Source: Sulfurimonas sp. RIFCSPLOWO2_12_36_12
GTDB taxonomy: Bacteria; Campylobacterota; Campylobacteria; Campylobacterales; Sulfurimonadaceae
Length of the DNA stretch: 39,443 bases
Assembly (NCBI GenBank): GCA_001829675.1
Contig: MIBZ01000041.1
Span: forward strand, 1-39,443
Direction: 5' to 3'
Below the pieces are notes generated by a model that had not been told where the DNA came from, did no database searches, and was given only the letters and a program-made list of their open reading frames with translations. The stretch's first letter is position 1. Every line of letters begins with the position of its first letter. The position numbers were made by a program, and so were the translations under genes. Shown in pieces: positions 31,011-39,443 of this stretch.

Positions 31011-31361
31011 ATGAAAAAATTATTATTACTCATCCCAGTGGCAATTATGCTAAATTCATGTTCTCAGGTGGATGGAGCAAATCCATCTCAAAACAAGGCA
31101 TTGAACAGTGTTTCTGGTAAAAAAGAAAAAGAACAAAGTGGCTTTATGCAGCAATCTCTTGATAACTGGGTAAAAGAAGATTGGACCCCGAGGGTTGAAA
31201 AAGATGAAACTATTAAAAAGAAAAATGAGGATGATAGCAGAAACTTTACTATGCAAGAGTATGTTGATAAAATTGCCATCTATAACAAAGAGCAGAACTC
31301 AACGCTAGAAGAGTCTCACACTCAAAAAGTAAACTCAATGCCTATTATCGGCAAGAAGTAA
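31011..31361 (+). CDS. Small lipoprotein, unknown function
   Basis: A 116-aa protein with a lipoprotein signal (MKKLLLLIPVAIMLNSC, Cys17 as lipidation site). The mature part is hydrophilic, Lys/Glu/Gln/Asn-rich and probably disordered or helical (NFTMQEYVDKIAIYNKEQ). No family was recognised. The ribosome binding site is poor. It is divergent from the porin and shares its control region; it converges on the TorF-type gene with a shared terminator. Confidence 0.65.
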   Translation: MKKLLLLIPVAIMLNSCSQVDGANPSQNKALNSVSGKKEKEQSGFMQQSLDNWVKEDWTPRVEKDETIKKKNEDDSRNFTMQEYVDKIAIYNKEQNSTLEESHTQKVNSMPIIGKK

Positions 31362-31379
31362 ATCTGCCATAAAATTACT

Positions 31380-31402
31380 CATACTCCCTTTTTTGGGAAT
31401 AT
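31380..31402. terminator. Bidirectional terminator between lipoprotein and TorF-type genes
   Basis: CATACTCCC-TTTTTT-GGGAATATG forms a hairpin between the convergent stop codons, with T-rich DNA on both sides. Confidence 0.6.
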
Positions 31403-31411
31403 GATTTTGTG

Positions 31412-32074
31412 TTAAAAAGCAAAACTAACGGTAGCTACAATATTATCCTCATCAGCGCTAGAGTCGATATCGTGATTAAAATCTATGTATGCAACGCTTA
31501 AATTAAATTTTTCAAAAGATCTATTTAACCCGACAGAGTAGTATGCACCAATGTTATGGTACTCTCCATAACCTGCTTTTATGCCCATTTCGTACGGCAA
31601 TTTAGCTGAGGCTCCAACTTCCCAAAAATCTTCAGGATTTAAATCATCCGTCTCAACACCTACACTGTACTTTGCGCTAAGAGCAAATTTTTCCCACTCT
31701 TTGCTTAGCCCGAAATATACCTCTGCAAAGTTATACTCATCAGACATATTTGGATAAACATACTGTATTGCTCCTATATCAAAGCCGACTCCTGCCAACT
31801 CTCCTTTATACCCTCCGTACAAATCTGCTTCTAAAGAATTTTTTCCATCTCCAAACTCTACGTTTGAGCCCCAAACACCTGCATATAAGCCCTTATACTC
31901 CAAATCAACTCCACCCTGAACTGCCGGACTATTGTTGCTTTGTGTCATACCTCTCCATATGTAATTGCTTGTAATTGCCATATTTGCGCTTACGCCAAAA
32001 TCTGATTTTTCTTCCTCTGCAAATGCCGTTGCAGCAATGAGCGCTACCGATAAAGTTAGTTTAACCAATTTCAT
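31412..32074 (-). CDS. TorF-family putative porin (TIGR02001 type)
   Basis: A 220-aa protein with a signal peptide (cleavage near TAFA), then ANMAITSNYIWRGMTQSNN and the repeated beta-strand pattern ending in VATVSFAF with a C-terminal Phe. The SNYIWRGxTQS motif is the hallmark of the TIGR02001/TorF outer-membrane family found in aquatic proteobacteria. Its substrate is not known. It is transcribed alone. Confidence 0.82.
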   Translation of the reverse strand: MKLVKLTLSVALIAATAFAEEEKSDFGVSANMAITSNYIWRGMTQSNNSPAVQGGVDLEYKGLYAGVWGSNVEFGDGKNSLEADLYGGYKGELAGVGFDIGAIQYVYPNMSDEYNFAEVYFGLSKEWEKFALSAKYSVGVETDDLNPEDFWEVGASAKLPYEMGIKAGYGEYHNIGAYYSVGLNRSFEKFNLSVAYIDFNHDIDSSADEDNIVATVSFAF

Positions 32075-32179
32075 TTTATATCCTTTTTCTGATAAAGAGA
32101 TTATGACATATTGGTTTTATGATTAATAGAAACAGTTGATTAAATTTAAAGCAGTAGAAGTTATAAGAGAATAGAAGAA

Positions 32180-32212
32180 GCAGTTCAAATCTTTTAGCAA
32201 GAGCTGAACTGC
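32180..32212 (-). terminator. fabI terminator
   Basis: GCAGTTCA / TGAACTGC form a perfect 8-bp stem with a 17-nt loop just after the fabI stop, followed on the minus strand by a pyrimidine-rich TTCTTCTATTCTC run. Confidence 0.55.
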
Positions 32213-32228
32213 ATATTAAAAGTAGTGT

Positions 32229-33179
<951 letters not shown>

Positions 33180-33887
33180 TTATTTTCCTAATGCCTGTGC
33201 ATATTCGCACATCGTACAAAAATGCTCCGCATAAAGCGCCGCACTGCCAACCAAAACGCCATCAACGCCATCAAGAGCCAAAACCTCTTTCGCATTTGTA
33301 ACTTTTACACTGCCTCCATAAAGAAGCGGTGCGCTTGATTTCTTTTTTAACTCTTTATGTATTGCTACAATATCGTCCACCGTCGGAGTAAGACCTGTTC
33401 CGATTGCCCAAACCGGCTCATAAGCAATAACCAGATTTTCATAGTTACAATCTATACCCTCATACTGCTTTGAAATGTACTCCATCATTTTCTCAAATCC
33501 GGCTTCTCTTACATTTAAAGGTTCACCGACACAATAAATAATTTTAAAACCAAGATTTTTATAGAAGTTAAATTTTTCAACCAACTCCTCTTGTGTTTCG
33601 CCTATTATATGTCTTCTCTCGCTATGTCCTATCAAAATAGTTTTTATACCAAACTCTTCTAACTGCTCATACCCTATCTCGCCGGTAAACGCTCCGTTTA
33701 TTGCCGGATATGCATTTTGGGCTCCAACAACAATTTTTCCCGCATGCAGATTCAAACTTGATATTGCAGGAAAAACAAAAACCTCTTGCGAGATACTATT
33801 TTTACTTAAAAAATTCTCTACTTCTTTTATGTATTTTGTAGTTTTTTCTCTTGTAAGATTGGTTTTCAGGTTTGCTGCAATAATCAT
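33180..33887 (-). CDS. tpiA: Triosephosphate isomerase TpiA
   Basis: A 235-aa protein with N6 and K8 (ANLKTN), catalytic H88 (IGHSERR), the catalytic glutamate in AYEPVWAIGTG and the phosphate-binding LYGGSVK and GVDGVLVGSAA. It interconverts dihydroxyacetone phosphate and glyceraldehyde 3-phosphate. The short length is typical of epsilonproteobacterial TpiA. It follows pgk by 3 bases. Confidence 0.95.
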   Translation of the reverse strand: MIIAANLKTNLTREKTTKYIKEVENFLSKNSISQEVFVFPAISSLNLHAGKIVVGAQNAYPAINGAFTGEIGYEQLEEFGIKTILIGHSERRHIIGETQEELVEKFNFYKNLGFKIIYCVGEPLNVREAGFEKMMEYISKQYEGIDCNYENLVIAYEPVWAIGTGLTPTVDDIVAIHKELKKKSSAPLLYGGSVKVTNAKEVLALDGVDGVLVGSAALYAEHFCTMCEYAQALGK

Positions 33888-33890
33888 AAA

Positions 33891-35090
33891 TCAGTCCTCT
33901 TTAGTCATCAAAGATGCTACGCCCGGTAAAATTTTACCCTCAAGCAACTCCAAAGAAGCTCCTCCGCCGGTTGAGATAAATGTCATCTCATCATCGACAC
34001 CTATGCGTTGAACCAAGTCCGCCGTATCTCCACCGCCAACTATGGTTGTTGCATAGCTATCTGCTACAAAGTGAGCTATTTTGTTTGAGCCTCGTGAAAA
34101 TTTATCCATCTCATAAACGCCCATCGGTCCATTCCAAAGAACCGTTTGGACATCATTTAAAACCTCTCCGTAAAGTCTTACGGTTGCAGGCCCGATATCA
34201 AGTCCCATCCAACCATCAGGAATCTCCTGAGCTGAAACTAATTTACTTATAGAATCCTCTGAAAATTTTTCAGCTACAACAAGGTCAACAGGCAGATAAA
34301 ATTTAACACCTAGTCTCTTGGCTTCATCCATTATACGACCCGCTTCTTCAAGCAAATCGTCTTCAACAAGTGAAGCTCCTATGTTATAACCAAGTTTTTT
34401 TAAGAATGTAAATGCCATTCCCCCGCCAATCAGCACCTTGTCAACACGAGGAAGCAGGTTAATAAGTGCTTCAAGTTTACCGGAGACCTTTGAACCGCCG
34501 ATAATAGCCGCAAACGGACGAACCGGTTTTTGTATAATTTTGCCTAAAAACTCTATCTCTTTTTGAAGCAAAAAGCCCGCAGCTTTGTGTTTTTCATCAA
34601 AGAAGTGCGTAATTCCCTCTACTGAAGAGTGTGCACGATGGCTCACCCCAAAAGCATCATTAATATAATAATCAGCCATTGAAGCTAATTTTTTTGATAA
34701 CTCTTCATCATTTTCTGTCTCGCCCTCTTCATAACGAAGATTTTCTAAAATCAAAACCTCGCCGCTCTTTAGAACCGAAGCTTTTGCAAGCGCATCTTCT
34801 CCAATAACATCTTTTGCAAGGATTACTTCTCTCTTTAACAGATGCTGAATTCTTCTTGCAACAGGAATTAAAGAGTACTTAGCAACAACCTGACCATCCG
34901 GACGACCAAGATGAGATGCCAAAATAACCGCACACTCCTGATCTAAACAGAAATTAATAGTTGAGAGTGCCGAGCGGATACGGCGATCATCCGATATGTT
35001 TCCAAACTCATCCATCGGTACATTAAAATCACATCTGATAAAAACTTTTTTACCAGCTAGATCTAAATTTTTTATATTTAAAAGTTCCAA
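33891..35090 (-). CDS. pgk: Phosphoglycerate kinase Pgk
   Basis: A 399-aa protein with the conserved [36 protein letters not shown] and GGGDTADL segments. It transfers phosphate between 1,3-bisphosphoglycerate and ADP. It lies between gap and tpiA with 8- and 3-base gaps, forming a classic lower glycolysis/gluconeogenesis operon. Confidence 0.97.
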   Translation of the reverse strand: MELLNIKNLDLAGKKVFIRCDFNVPMDEFGNISDDRRIRSALSTINFCLDQECAVILASHLGRPDGQVVAKYSLIPVARRIQHLLKREVILAKDVIGEDALAKASVLKSGEVLILENLRYEEGETENDEELSKKLASMADYYINDAFGVSHRAHSSVEGITHFFDEKHKAAGFLLQKEIEFLGKIIQKPVRPFAAIIGGSKVSGKLEALINLLPRVDKVLIGGGMAFTFLKKLGYNIGASLVEDDLLEEAGRIMDEAKRLGVKFYLPVDLVVAEKFSEDSISKLVSAQEIPDGWMGLDIGPATVRLYGEVLNDVQTVLWNGPMGVYEMDKFSRGSNKIAHFVADSYATTIVGGGDTADLVQRIGVDDEMTFISTGGGASLELLEGKILPGVASLMTKED

Positions 35091-35098
35091 ATTCTATC

Positions 35099-36097
35099 CT
35101 ATTTGCTAATATGTAACGCCATGTCTATAAGTCTAGTAGAGTAGCCCCACTCGTTGTCATACCAAGCCATAATTTTAACCATATCGCCATCAATAACCTG
35201 AGTCAAATCCTCTGCAACGACAGAGCTGTACTCACACCCTACGAAATCCTGAGAAACTCTCATCTCTTTGTCCATCAAGATGATTCCCTTTAAACTTCCC
35301 TCTGCTGCTTTGTTAAATGCGGCAGTTACTTCCTCTTTTGTAGTTTTTCTTTTAACAATTACATTTAAGTCAACCATAGATACATTTGGCGTAGGAACAC
35401 GAACGCTCTGCCCATGAAGTTTGCCTTTAAGCTGAGGAAGAACCAAGCCGATAGCTTTTGCGGCACCAGTCGTAGTCGGAATCATGTTTATTGCTCCGGC
35501 ACGCGCACGGCGCTTGTCTTTTGAGTGTTTTACATCAAGAATATTTTGATCATTCGTGTATGAGTGGATAGTCGTCATAAGACCTTTTTCAATCCCAAAA
35601 ACATCATCTAAAACTTTTGCGATAGGACCAAGGCAGTTTGTTGTACAAGAAGCATTTGAAACTATTTTTTGTCCAGCATAAAGATGCTCATTTACACCGA
35701 TAACAAATGTCGGGGTATCATCTTTTGCAGGAGCGGAGAATAGAACTTTTTTTATGCCGTTATCGATATGAACTTTAGCATCATCTTGGCTTAAAAATAC
35801 GCCTGTGCACTCTAAAACAATCTCTGCACCGCACTCGGCAAACTTTAAATTTTTCGGATCACGATCATTAAATACTCTGATTTTATTGCCGTCAATTGTG
35901 ATGTTGTGCTCATCAAGTTGCGCCACACTGCTGCGAAATGTTCCATGAACAGAGTCATTTTTAAGAAGATAAAGCATCATGTCCATGCTAGCCATGTCAT
36001 TTATAGCTACTATTTCTATATCATCTCTAGTTGCAGCTATGCGAGCTACACAGCGACCGATTCTACCAAATCCGTTAATTGCTATTTTTAGTGCCAT
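35099..36097 (-). CDS. gap: Glyceraldehyde-3-phosphate dehydrogenase, type I
   Basis: A 332-aa protein: NGFGRIGR nucleotide-binding loop, an Asn-Asp at residues 33-34 that favours NAD, the active-site C151 (SNASCTTNCL), and WYDNEWGYSTR near the C terminus. TAGGA lies 6 nt before the ATG. It is the first gene of the gap-pgk-tpiA(-fabI) operon and is divergent from the nadD-rsfS gene. Confidence 0.97.
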   Translation of the reverse strand: MALKIAINGFGRIGRCVARIAATRDDIEIVAINDMASMDMMLYLLKNDSVHGTFRSSVAQLDEHNITIDGNKIRVFNDRDPKNLKFAECGAEIVLECTGVFLSQDDAKVHIDNGIKKVLFSAPAKDDTPTFVIGVNEHLYAGQKIVSNASCTTNCLGPIAKVLDDVFGIEKGLMTTIHSYTNDQNILDVKHSKDKRRARAGAINMIPTTTGAAKAIGLVLPQLKGKLHGQSVRVPTPNVSMVDLNVIVKRKTTKEEVTAAFNKAAEGSLKGIILMDKEMRVSQDFVGCEYSSVVAEDLTQVIDGDMVKIMAWYDNEWGYSTRLIDMALHISK

Positions 36098-36146
36098 TAT
36101 ATTTCCTAATTAAAATAAAAATTGGGCAATTTTACCTAAAGTTAGT

Positions 36147-36152
36147 TATAAT
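36147..36152 (+). promoter_or_regulatory. -10 box of the nadD-rsfS gene
   Basis: TATAAT ends 11 nt before the ATG at 36164, leaving a leader of only a few bases and no Shine-Dalgarno sequence. Confidence 0.5.
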
Positions 36153-36163
36153 TCGCTTTAAAT

Positions 36164-37033
36164 ATGGACACAATCGCACTTTTTGGTGGTTCCTTTGACC
36201 CACCGCATATCGGTCATGAGGCTATTGTTAAGGCTTTGAAAGAATTCAAAGAAATTGACAAAGTTATAATAATGCCGACATTTTTAAATCCTTTTAAATC
36301 AAAATTTTATGCTCCTTCATCTCTTAGGATGAAATGGCTGAAAGAGATTTTTAGCGACTATGAAAATGTTGAGATTTCTGATTATGAAGTTTCGCAAGAG
36401 AAGCAAGTACCAACCATAGCAACTGTTAAGCACCTTTTAAAGAGTTATAAAAAAATATATCTTGTAATCGGTGCAGACAACCTTGCTCTGCTTCATATGT
36501 GGAATAATTATAATGAGCTTAGAGAGTTGGTTACATTTATTATAGCTCCAAGAGATAATATTGAGATTCCAAAAGAGTTTTTGAGACTTAATGTCGATGA
36601 GAAAATATCATCTACAGAAGTTAGAGAAAATATTGAAATTTCAAAGCTGCCAAAAAAATGTGCAAAAGAGATATATAATTTTTACAAGGAAAAACCGTTG
36701 CAAAACAGAATAGAAAAAATAACAGAAGTTTTAGATAAAAACAAAGCAGAAAATATCGAGGTTTTTGATCTTCGTGACAAAAATTATTTCGTTGATTATG
36801 CAATTATTGCATCATCACTCGGTCAAAGACACACTTCGGCTCTGCTGGATCATCTAAAAACTGAACTTAAACCGGCAGAAAAATTTAATGCAGTAGATGA
36901 GAGCGGCGATTGGATTGTTATTGACTTAGGCGATATTCTCATCCATATAATGACACCTGAATATAGAGTTAAGTACGATATGGAGACTTTTTTAAGCTCT
37001 TTAGCTAGCGGCAAAGAGGGCTCACCTCTCTAA
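36164..37033 (+). CDS. nadD-rsfS: NadD-RsfS fusion: nicotinate-nucleotide adenylyltransferase and ribosomal silencing factor
   Basis: A 289-aa frame joining two normally separate proteins. Residues 1-178 are NadD: GGSFDPPHIGHE (nucleotidyltransferase motif) and SSTEVREN near the end; it makes deamido-NAD. Residues 179-289 are a complete RsfS: RIEKITEVLDKNKAENIEV, FVDYAIIASSLGQRH, DWIVIDLGDILIHIM; RsfS binds L14 and blocks subunit joining in starvation. There is no stop between them. A TTG at 36698 with AAGGA 7 nt upstream sits exactly at the RsfS start, so free RsfS may also be made. Adjacent nadD and rsfS are known in this phylum. Confidence 0.88.
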   Translation: MDTIALFGGSFDPPHIGHEAIVKALKEFKEIDKVIIMPTFLNPFKSKFYAPSSLRMKWLKEIFSDYENVEISDYEVSQEKQVPTIATVKHLLKSYKKIYLVIGADNLALLHMWNNYNELRELVTFIIAPRDNIEIPKEFLRLNVDEKISSTEVRENIEISKLPKKCAKEIYNFYKEKPLQNRIEKITEVLDKNKAENIEVFDLRDKNYFVDYAIIASSLGQRHTSALLDHLKTELKPAEKFNAVDESGDWIVIDLGDILIHIMTPEYRVKYDMETFLSSLASGKEGSPL

Positions 37034-37045
37034 TTATTACTAAAT

Positions 37046-37071
37046 GTTTGGGTTTTTTTTAAAACTCAAAC
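37046..37071. terminator. Bidirectional terminator between nadD-rsfS and the transglycosylase
   Basis: GTTTGGGTTTT and AAAACTCAAAC form an 11-bp stem (one G:T) around TTTT, giving T-runs in both directions. The stem overlaps the stop codon of the minus-strand gene. Confidence 0.7.
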
Positions 37072-38451
37072 ACCTTCACTTTTTTGTAAAATACTCATAT
37101 AATCATATATTGCATCAACATATCTAACCGCTTCACCGCCTCTAGCATATCCGTGTTTAAGTGTTTTGTAATGCTTTTTTTGAGAAAGAAGCGGTAAAAC
37201 TGTTTTTAAATCCGTCCAACTATTTTGATTTAATCCTATCTGTTGTGCCAGTTTTTGAGCGTCAAAAATATGCCCTAGCCCGATATTGTAAGCAGCAAGT
37301 GCAAATTTCAGACGGTCTTCTCCGACAACTTCGCTTGGAACACTTTTTATCATTAAATCTAAATGTTTTGCTCCGCCAAATATACTCTGCTTCGGGTCAA
37401 CCCTATTTTTAACACCATGATGGTCTGCCGTTGATTGCGTCAGCATCATAAGACCTTTAACTCCAGTGTTGCTTATTGCATTTGAACTCCAATGGGACTC
37501 CTGATATGAGAGCGCTGCTAATACGGAAAATGGGATATCATATTTTAAAGAAGCCTCCTTAAAATATTTTTTATATTGTGGCAATACCGTATCTATTCTC
37601 TTATTAAACATTACGGTGTCATAATAGTCAAAGAAAAGAACATAGCTGTAGTAGTGATCCTTCAAACGAGCCATCTCTCCGCTTTGATTAAATGAATTTA
37701 ACCAAGAGTACATATCCTCTTTTAACATTTGAGAGTCCGGTGTCAAAACCCATGCCTGCTGTGCCCTGCTGCTTATATCAAACGCAAGTGCTATATTTTG
37801 AAAATAGCGCTGATTTAGTGCGTATATATTTGAATCCACAATGGTGCAGTCTATCTCGTTGGAGTCCACTTGTGCAATAAGCTCCTCAGTTGAATATTCT
37901 GAGGCGTAAGTTGCATTTATATCAACTCCCTCTGCCTTTAACTGCTCTATTGTTTCGCTGTGGCTGGTGTCTTCTCCGACAACAATTTTAAGACCTGACA
38001 AATCATCAACATTGGTTGGAAATCTTCCATCCGACAACATTTTTCTATTACAAATTACCTGCTCTTGGGCTTCAAAATATGATGGTCCAAAGTTAAATGT
38101 TTTTTCTCTCTCTTTTGTTTTGGAGAGTGCGGCTGATGTAATATGAATATCCGGATTTTTGCTAAGCTCGATTGCCTCTTTTATAGTATTGGCAGTGGTT
38201 ATATTTAACTTAACTCCCAAATGTTTTGCATAGGCATCAAGAAGGTCGTACTCAAAACCTTTTGGTCCGTCTGAACCTATATAATATGTTGATGCCGAGT
38301 TGAGCAATACAACATTTAGAACTCCGCCTTTTTTTATCTTATTTAGAGTTTTTTCTCTGAAAAATTCTTTTATATCGTCATAGAGTATATGGCTAATCCA
38401 GCCAAAAGTAAAAAGAGACAGTGCCAATAAAATAAATGTTGCTTTCTTCAT
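37066..38451 (-). CDS. MltF-like membrane-bound lytic transglycosylase
   Basis: A 461-aa protein: an N-terminal membrane anchor (about residues 5-22), a periplasmic SBP_bac_3-type binding domain (about 40-265, [21 protein letters not shown]) and a C-terminal SLT domain with the catalytic Glu in ALSYQESHW and GLMMLT plus [10 protein letters not shown]. This is the MltF plan; it cleaves peptidoglycan glycan strands. The start at 38451 is supported by GGAGAG upstream; an ATG at 38463 lacks a site. The anchor is not of lipoprotein type (no Cys), unlike some Mlt enzymes. The histidine kinase gene ends 35 bases upstream. Confidence 0.88.
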   Translation of the reverse strand: MKKATFILLALSLFTFGWISHILYDDIKEFFREKTLNKIKKGGVLNVVLLNSASTYYIGSDGPKGFEYDLLDAYAKHLGVKLNITTANTIKEAIELSKNPDIHITSAALSKTKEREKTFNFGPSYFEAQEQVICNRKMLSDGRFPTNVDDLSGLKIVVGEDTSHSETIEQLKAEGVDINATYASEYSTEELIAQVDSNEIDCTIVDSNIYALNQRYFQNIALAFDISSRAQQAWVLTPDSQMLKEDMYSWLNSFNQSGEMARLKDHYYSYVLFFDYYDTVMFNKRIDTVLPQYKKYFKEASLKYDIPFSVLAALSYQESHWSSNAISNTGVKGLMMLTQSTADHHGVKNRVDPKQSIFGGAKHLDLMIKSVPSEVVGEDRLKFALAAYNIGLGHIFDAQKLAQQIGLNQNSWTDLKTVLPLLSQKKHYKTLKHGYARGGEAVRYVDAIYDYMSILQKSEGV

Positions 38452-38486
38452 ATATCTCTCCATCCTAATAGTTTACATATAAAAAC

Positions 38487-39443
38487 TTACGCAAATATAA
38501 AACGATTTACACCGTTTTCATACTCATGCGCTAAAACTTGATGATGAACTTTTAAAATAGAATCAACAAGATACAAACCAAGCCCAAAACTATTTTTTGA
38601 GGGATTGTCTTTGGTAAAAGGCTCTATATAATACTTAAGAGGATGTGAGATACAGGCTCCTTTGCTCTCAAATGCCAATTCGCCCTCTTTTATTAAGATT
38701 GTTGCATGCGAATCTGTTGAATATTTTATACCGTTATCTATCATGTTTTTTATGGCGGTTGTATAGAGTCTATAATTTGCGTTAATCTTATGAGCAGCAT
38801 CAACATTGACTGTTACACTGCTTCTCTCTACCATCGCCATATCGATAGCACCGTCAATTATATCAACAAGCCGATACTCTTTAAAATCTGTTTTATCTCC
38901 AAGGCTCGTAACCTCTTCAATGAGAGCAAATTCATTGATTAGCGACTCTAAACGACCAAAAATAGAGCTGAATCTATCCTTCTGTTTTTGAGACTCCAAC
39001 ATTTGAGTTGCGATTGTTCCTTTTGCAATAGGTGTCTTTAGTTCATGCATAATATTTCGCAAAAAGAGGGTTCTTGATTCTAAAATAATATTAATTTTTC
39101 TTCTTGTCGCTTCAAGCTCATTTGAGACTAATGCTATTTCGTCATGACCTTTAGCCCTAAAAGATATATTCATATCCCCATCACCATAAAGTGCAATTTT
39201 TTTTCTAAGCCTTATCAACGGTCTTAATTTTCGTAAAATCAAGACAAAAGAGAAAGAGATTATCAATATAATCACCAAGTATGAGTAAGCAACATTCCAA
39301 TATTTATACGGTTTTAGCTCCTCATCAAGAATAAGAACCGAGGAGGACGGTGATTTTATATAAAAATATATTCTTTTGTTAAACTCTAACATATTGGCAC
39401 TTAGGTCTGTTACAACTTTTTTAGTGTAAAAACCCTCCACAGA
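38487..39443 (-). CDS. ArsS-like sensor histidine kinase, 5' end outside the window
   Basis: The visible part holds the end of a sensor region, a membrane helix (YLVIILIISFSFVLIL), a HAMP-like stretch, the phospho-acceptor H-box (RNIMHELKTPIAKG), the N-box (NMIDNGIKYS) and G-boxes (FGLGLYLVDS). HELKTPI with a compact degenerate ATPase domain is typical of the ArsS (HP0165) family of acid-responsive kinases of Campylobacterota. The frame is open at the right edge, so the N-terminal sensor and any start codon lie outside; a response regulator gene is expected beyond. Confidence 0.82.
   Translation of the reverse strand, partial: SVEGFYTKKVVTDLSANMLEFNKRIYFYIKSPSSSVLILDEELKPYKYWNVAYSYLVIILIISFSFVLILRKLRPLIRLRKKIALYGDGDMNISFRAKGHDEIALVSNELEATRRKINIILESRTLFLRNIMHELKTPIAKGTIATQMLESQKQKDRFSSIFGRLESLINEFALIEEVTSLGDKTDFKEYRLVDIIDGAIDMAMVERSSVTVNVDAAHKINANYRLYTTAIKNMIDNGIKYSTDSHATILIKEGELAFESKGACISHPLKYYIEPFTKDNPSKNSFGLGLYLVDSILKVHHQVLAHEYENGVNRFIFA

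Overview
The window looks like the chromosome of a free-living Campylobacterota (epsilonproteobacterial) bacterium, most likely Sulfurimonas or a close relative. Evidence: AT-rich DNA; an HP0268-type small protein next to miaB and a DUF374 acyltransferase, as in Helicobacter; rimO-tilS; gap-pgk-tpiA-fabI; nadD with rsfS; and a TorF-type porin. The genus is an inference from gene content; no search was run.

Bases 1 to about 18,224 are the right-hand part of an integrated conjugative element. It runs from beyond the left edge to a 3' tRNA-Val(GAC) fragment at 18169-18224, read as the right attachment site (attR). From left to right it holds: a SHOCT-domain gene; a membrane gene block of type IV secretion character (368-4290) including a large VirB6/TraG-like protein; a small HTH regulator behind a repeat-rich control region; and a long operon of overlapping genes on the minus strand (12253 down to 4773). 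That operon encodes an 88-aa protein, a MOBF (TrwC-type) relaxase without a helicase half, small proteins, a 572-aa helical protein, a VirD4-type coupling ATPase and a Toprim primase-like protein. Upstream of it lie a phased 9-bp repeat array and a perfect palindrome (candidate oriT/stb-like site), then a ParA-like ATPase, a small HTH protein, a coiled-coil membrane protein, a GC-rich structured non-coding segment and a DUF4373 replication-initiator-like gene. The right end carries an excisionase-like gene divergent from an unknown regulator, an unknown small gene, a hicAB toxin-antitoxin pair and a GNAT-type toxin-antitoxin pair next to attR.

The most distinctive element finding is a common C-terminal tail (consensus T[KR]EDLxxAD followed by an E/Q/R-rich end) on the relaxase, the 572-aa protein and the primase. 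The simplest reading is a shared export signal for the coupling protein, so that all three are moved into the recipient. Together with the 9-bp repeats spaced by whole helical turns and the small-HTH plus ParA pair, this resembles the logic of the R388 stb/oriT region while the proteins themselves are not recognisably R388 proteins.

Bases 18,225 to the end are core chromosome: a flavoprotein whose end reads into the tRNA fragment, rimO, tilS, a PilM/N/O-like trio, a Xer-type recombinase, DUF374 acyltransferase, miaB, HP0268-family protein, nusA, a solitary DppB-type permease, a porin, a lipoprotein, a TorF-type porin, fabI, tpiA, pgk, gap, an in-frame nadD-rsfS fusion, an MltF-type transglycosylase and the 3' part of an ArsS-like histidine kinase. 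Notable here are a C10 homopolymer in the -35 zone of the porin promoter, a TetR-type palindrome beside it, and two near-identical 45-bp intergenic repeats at 26853 and 33126.
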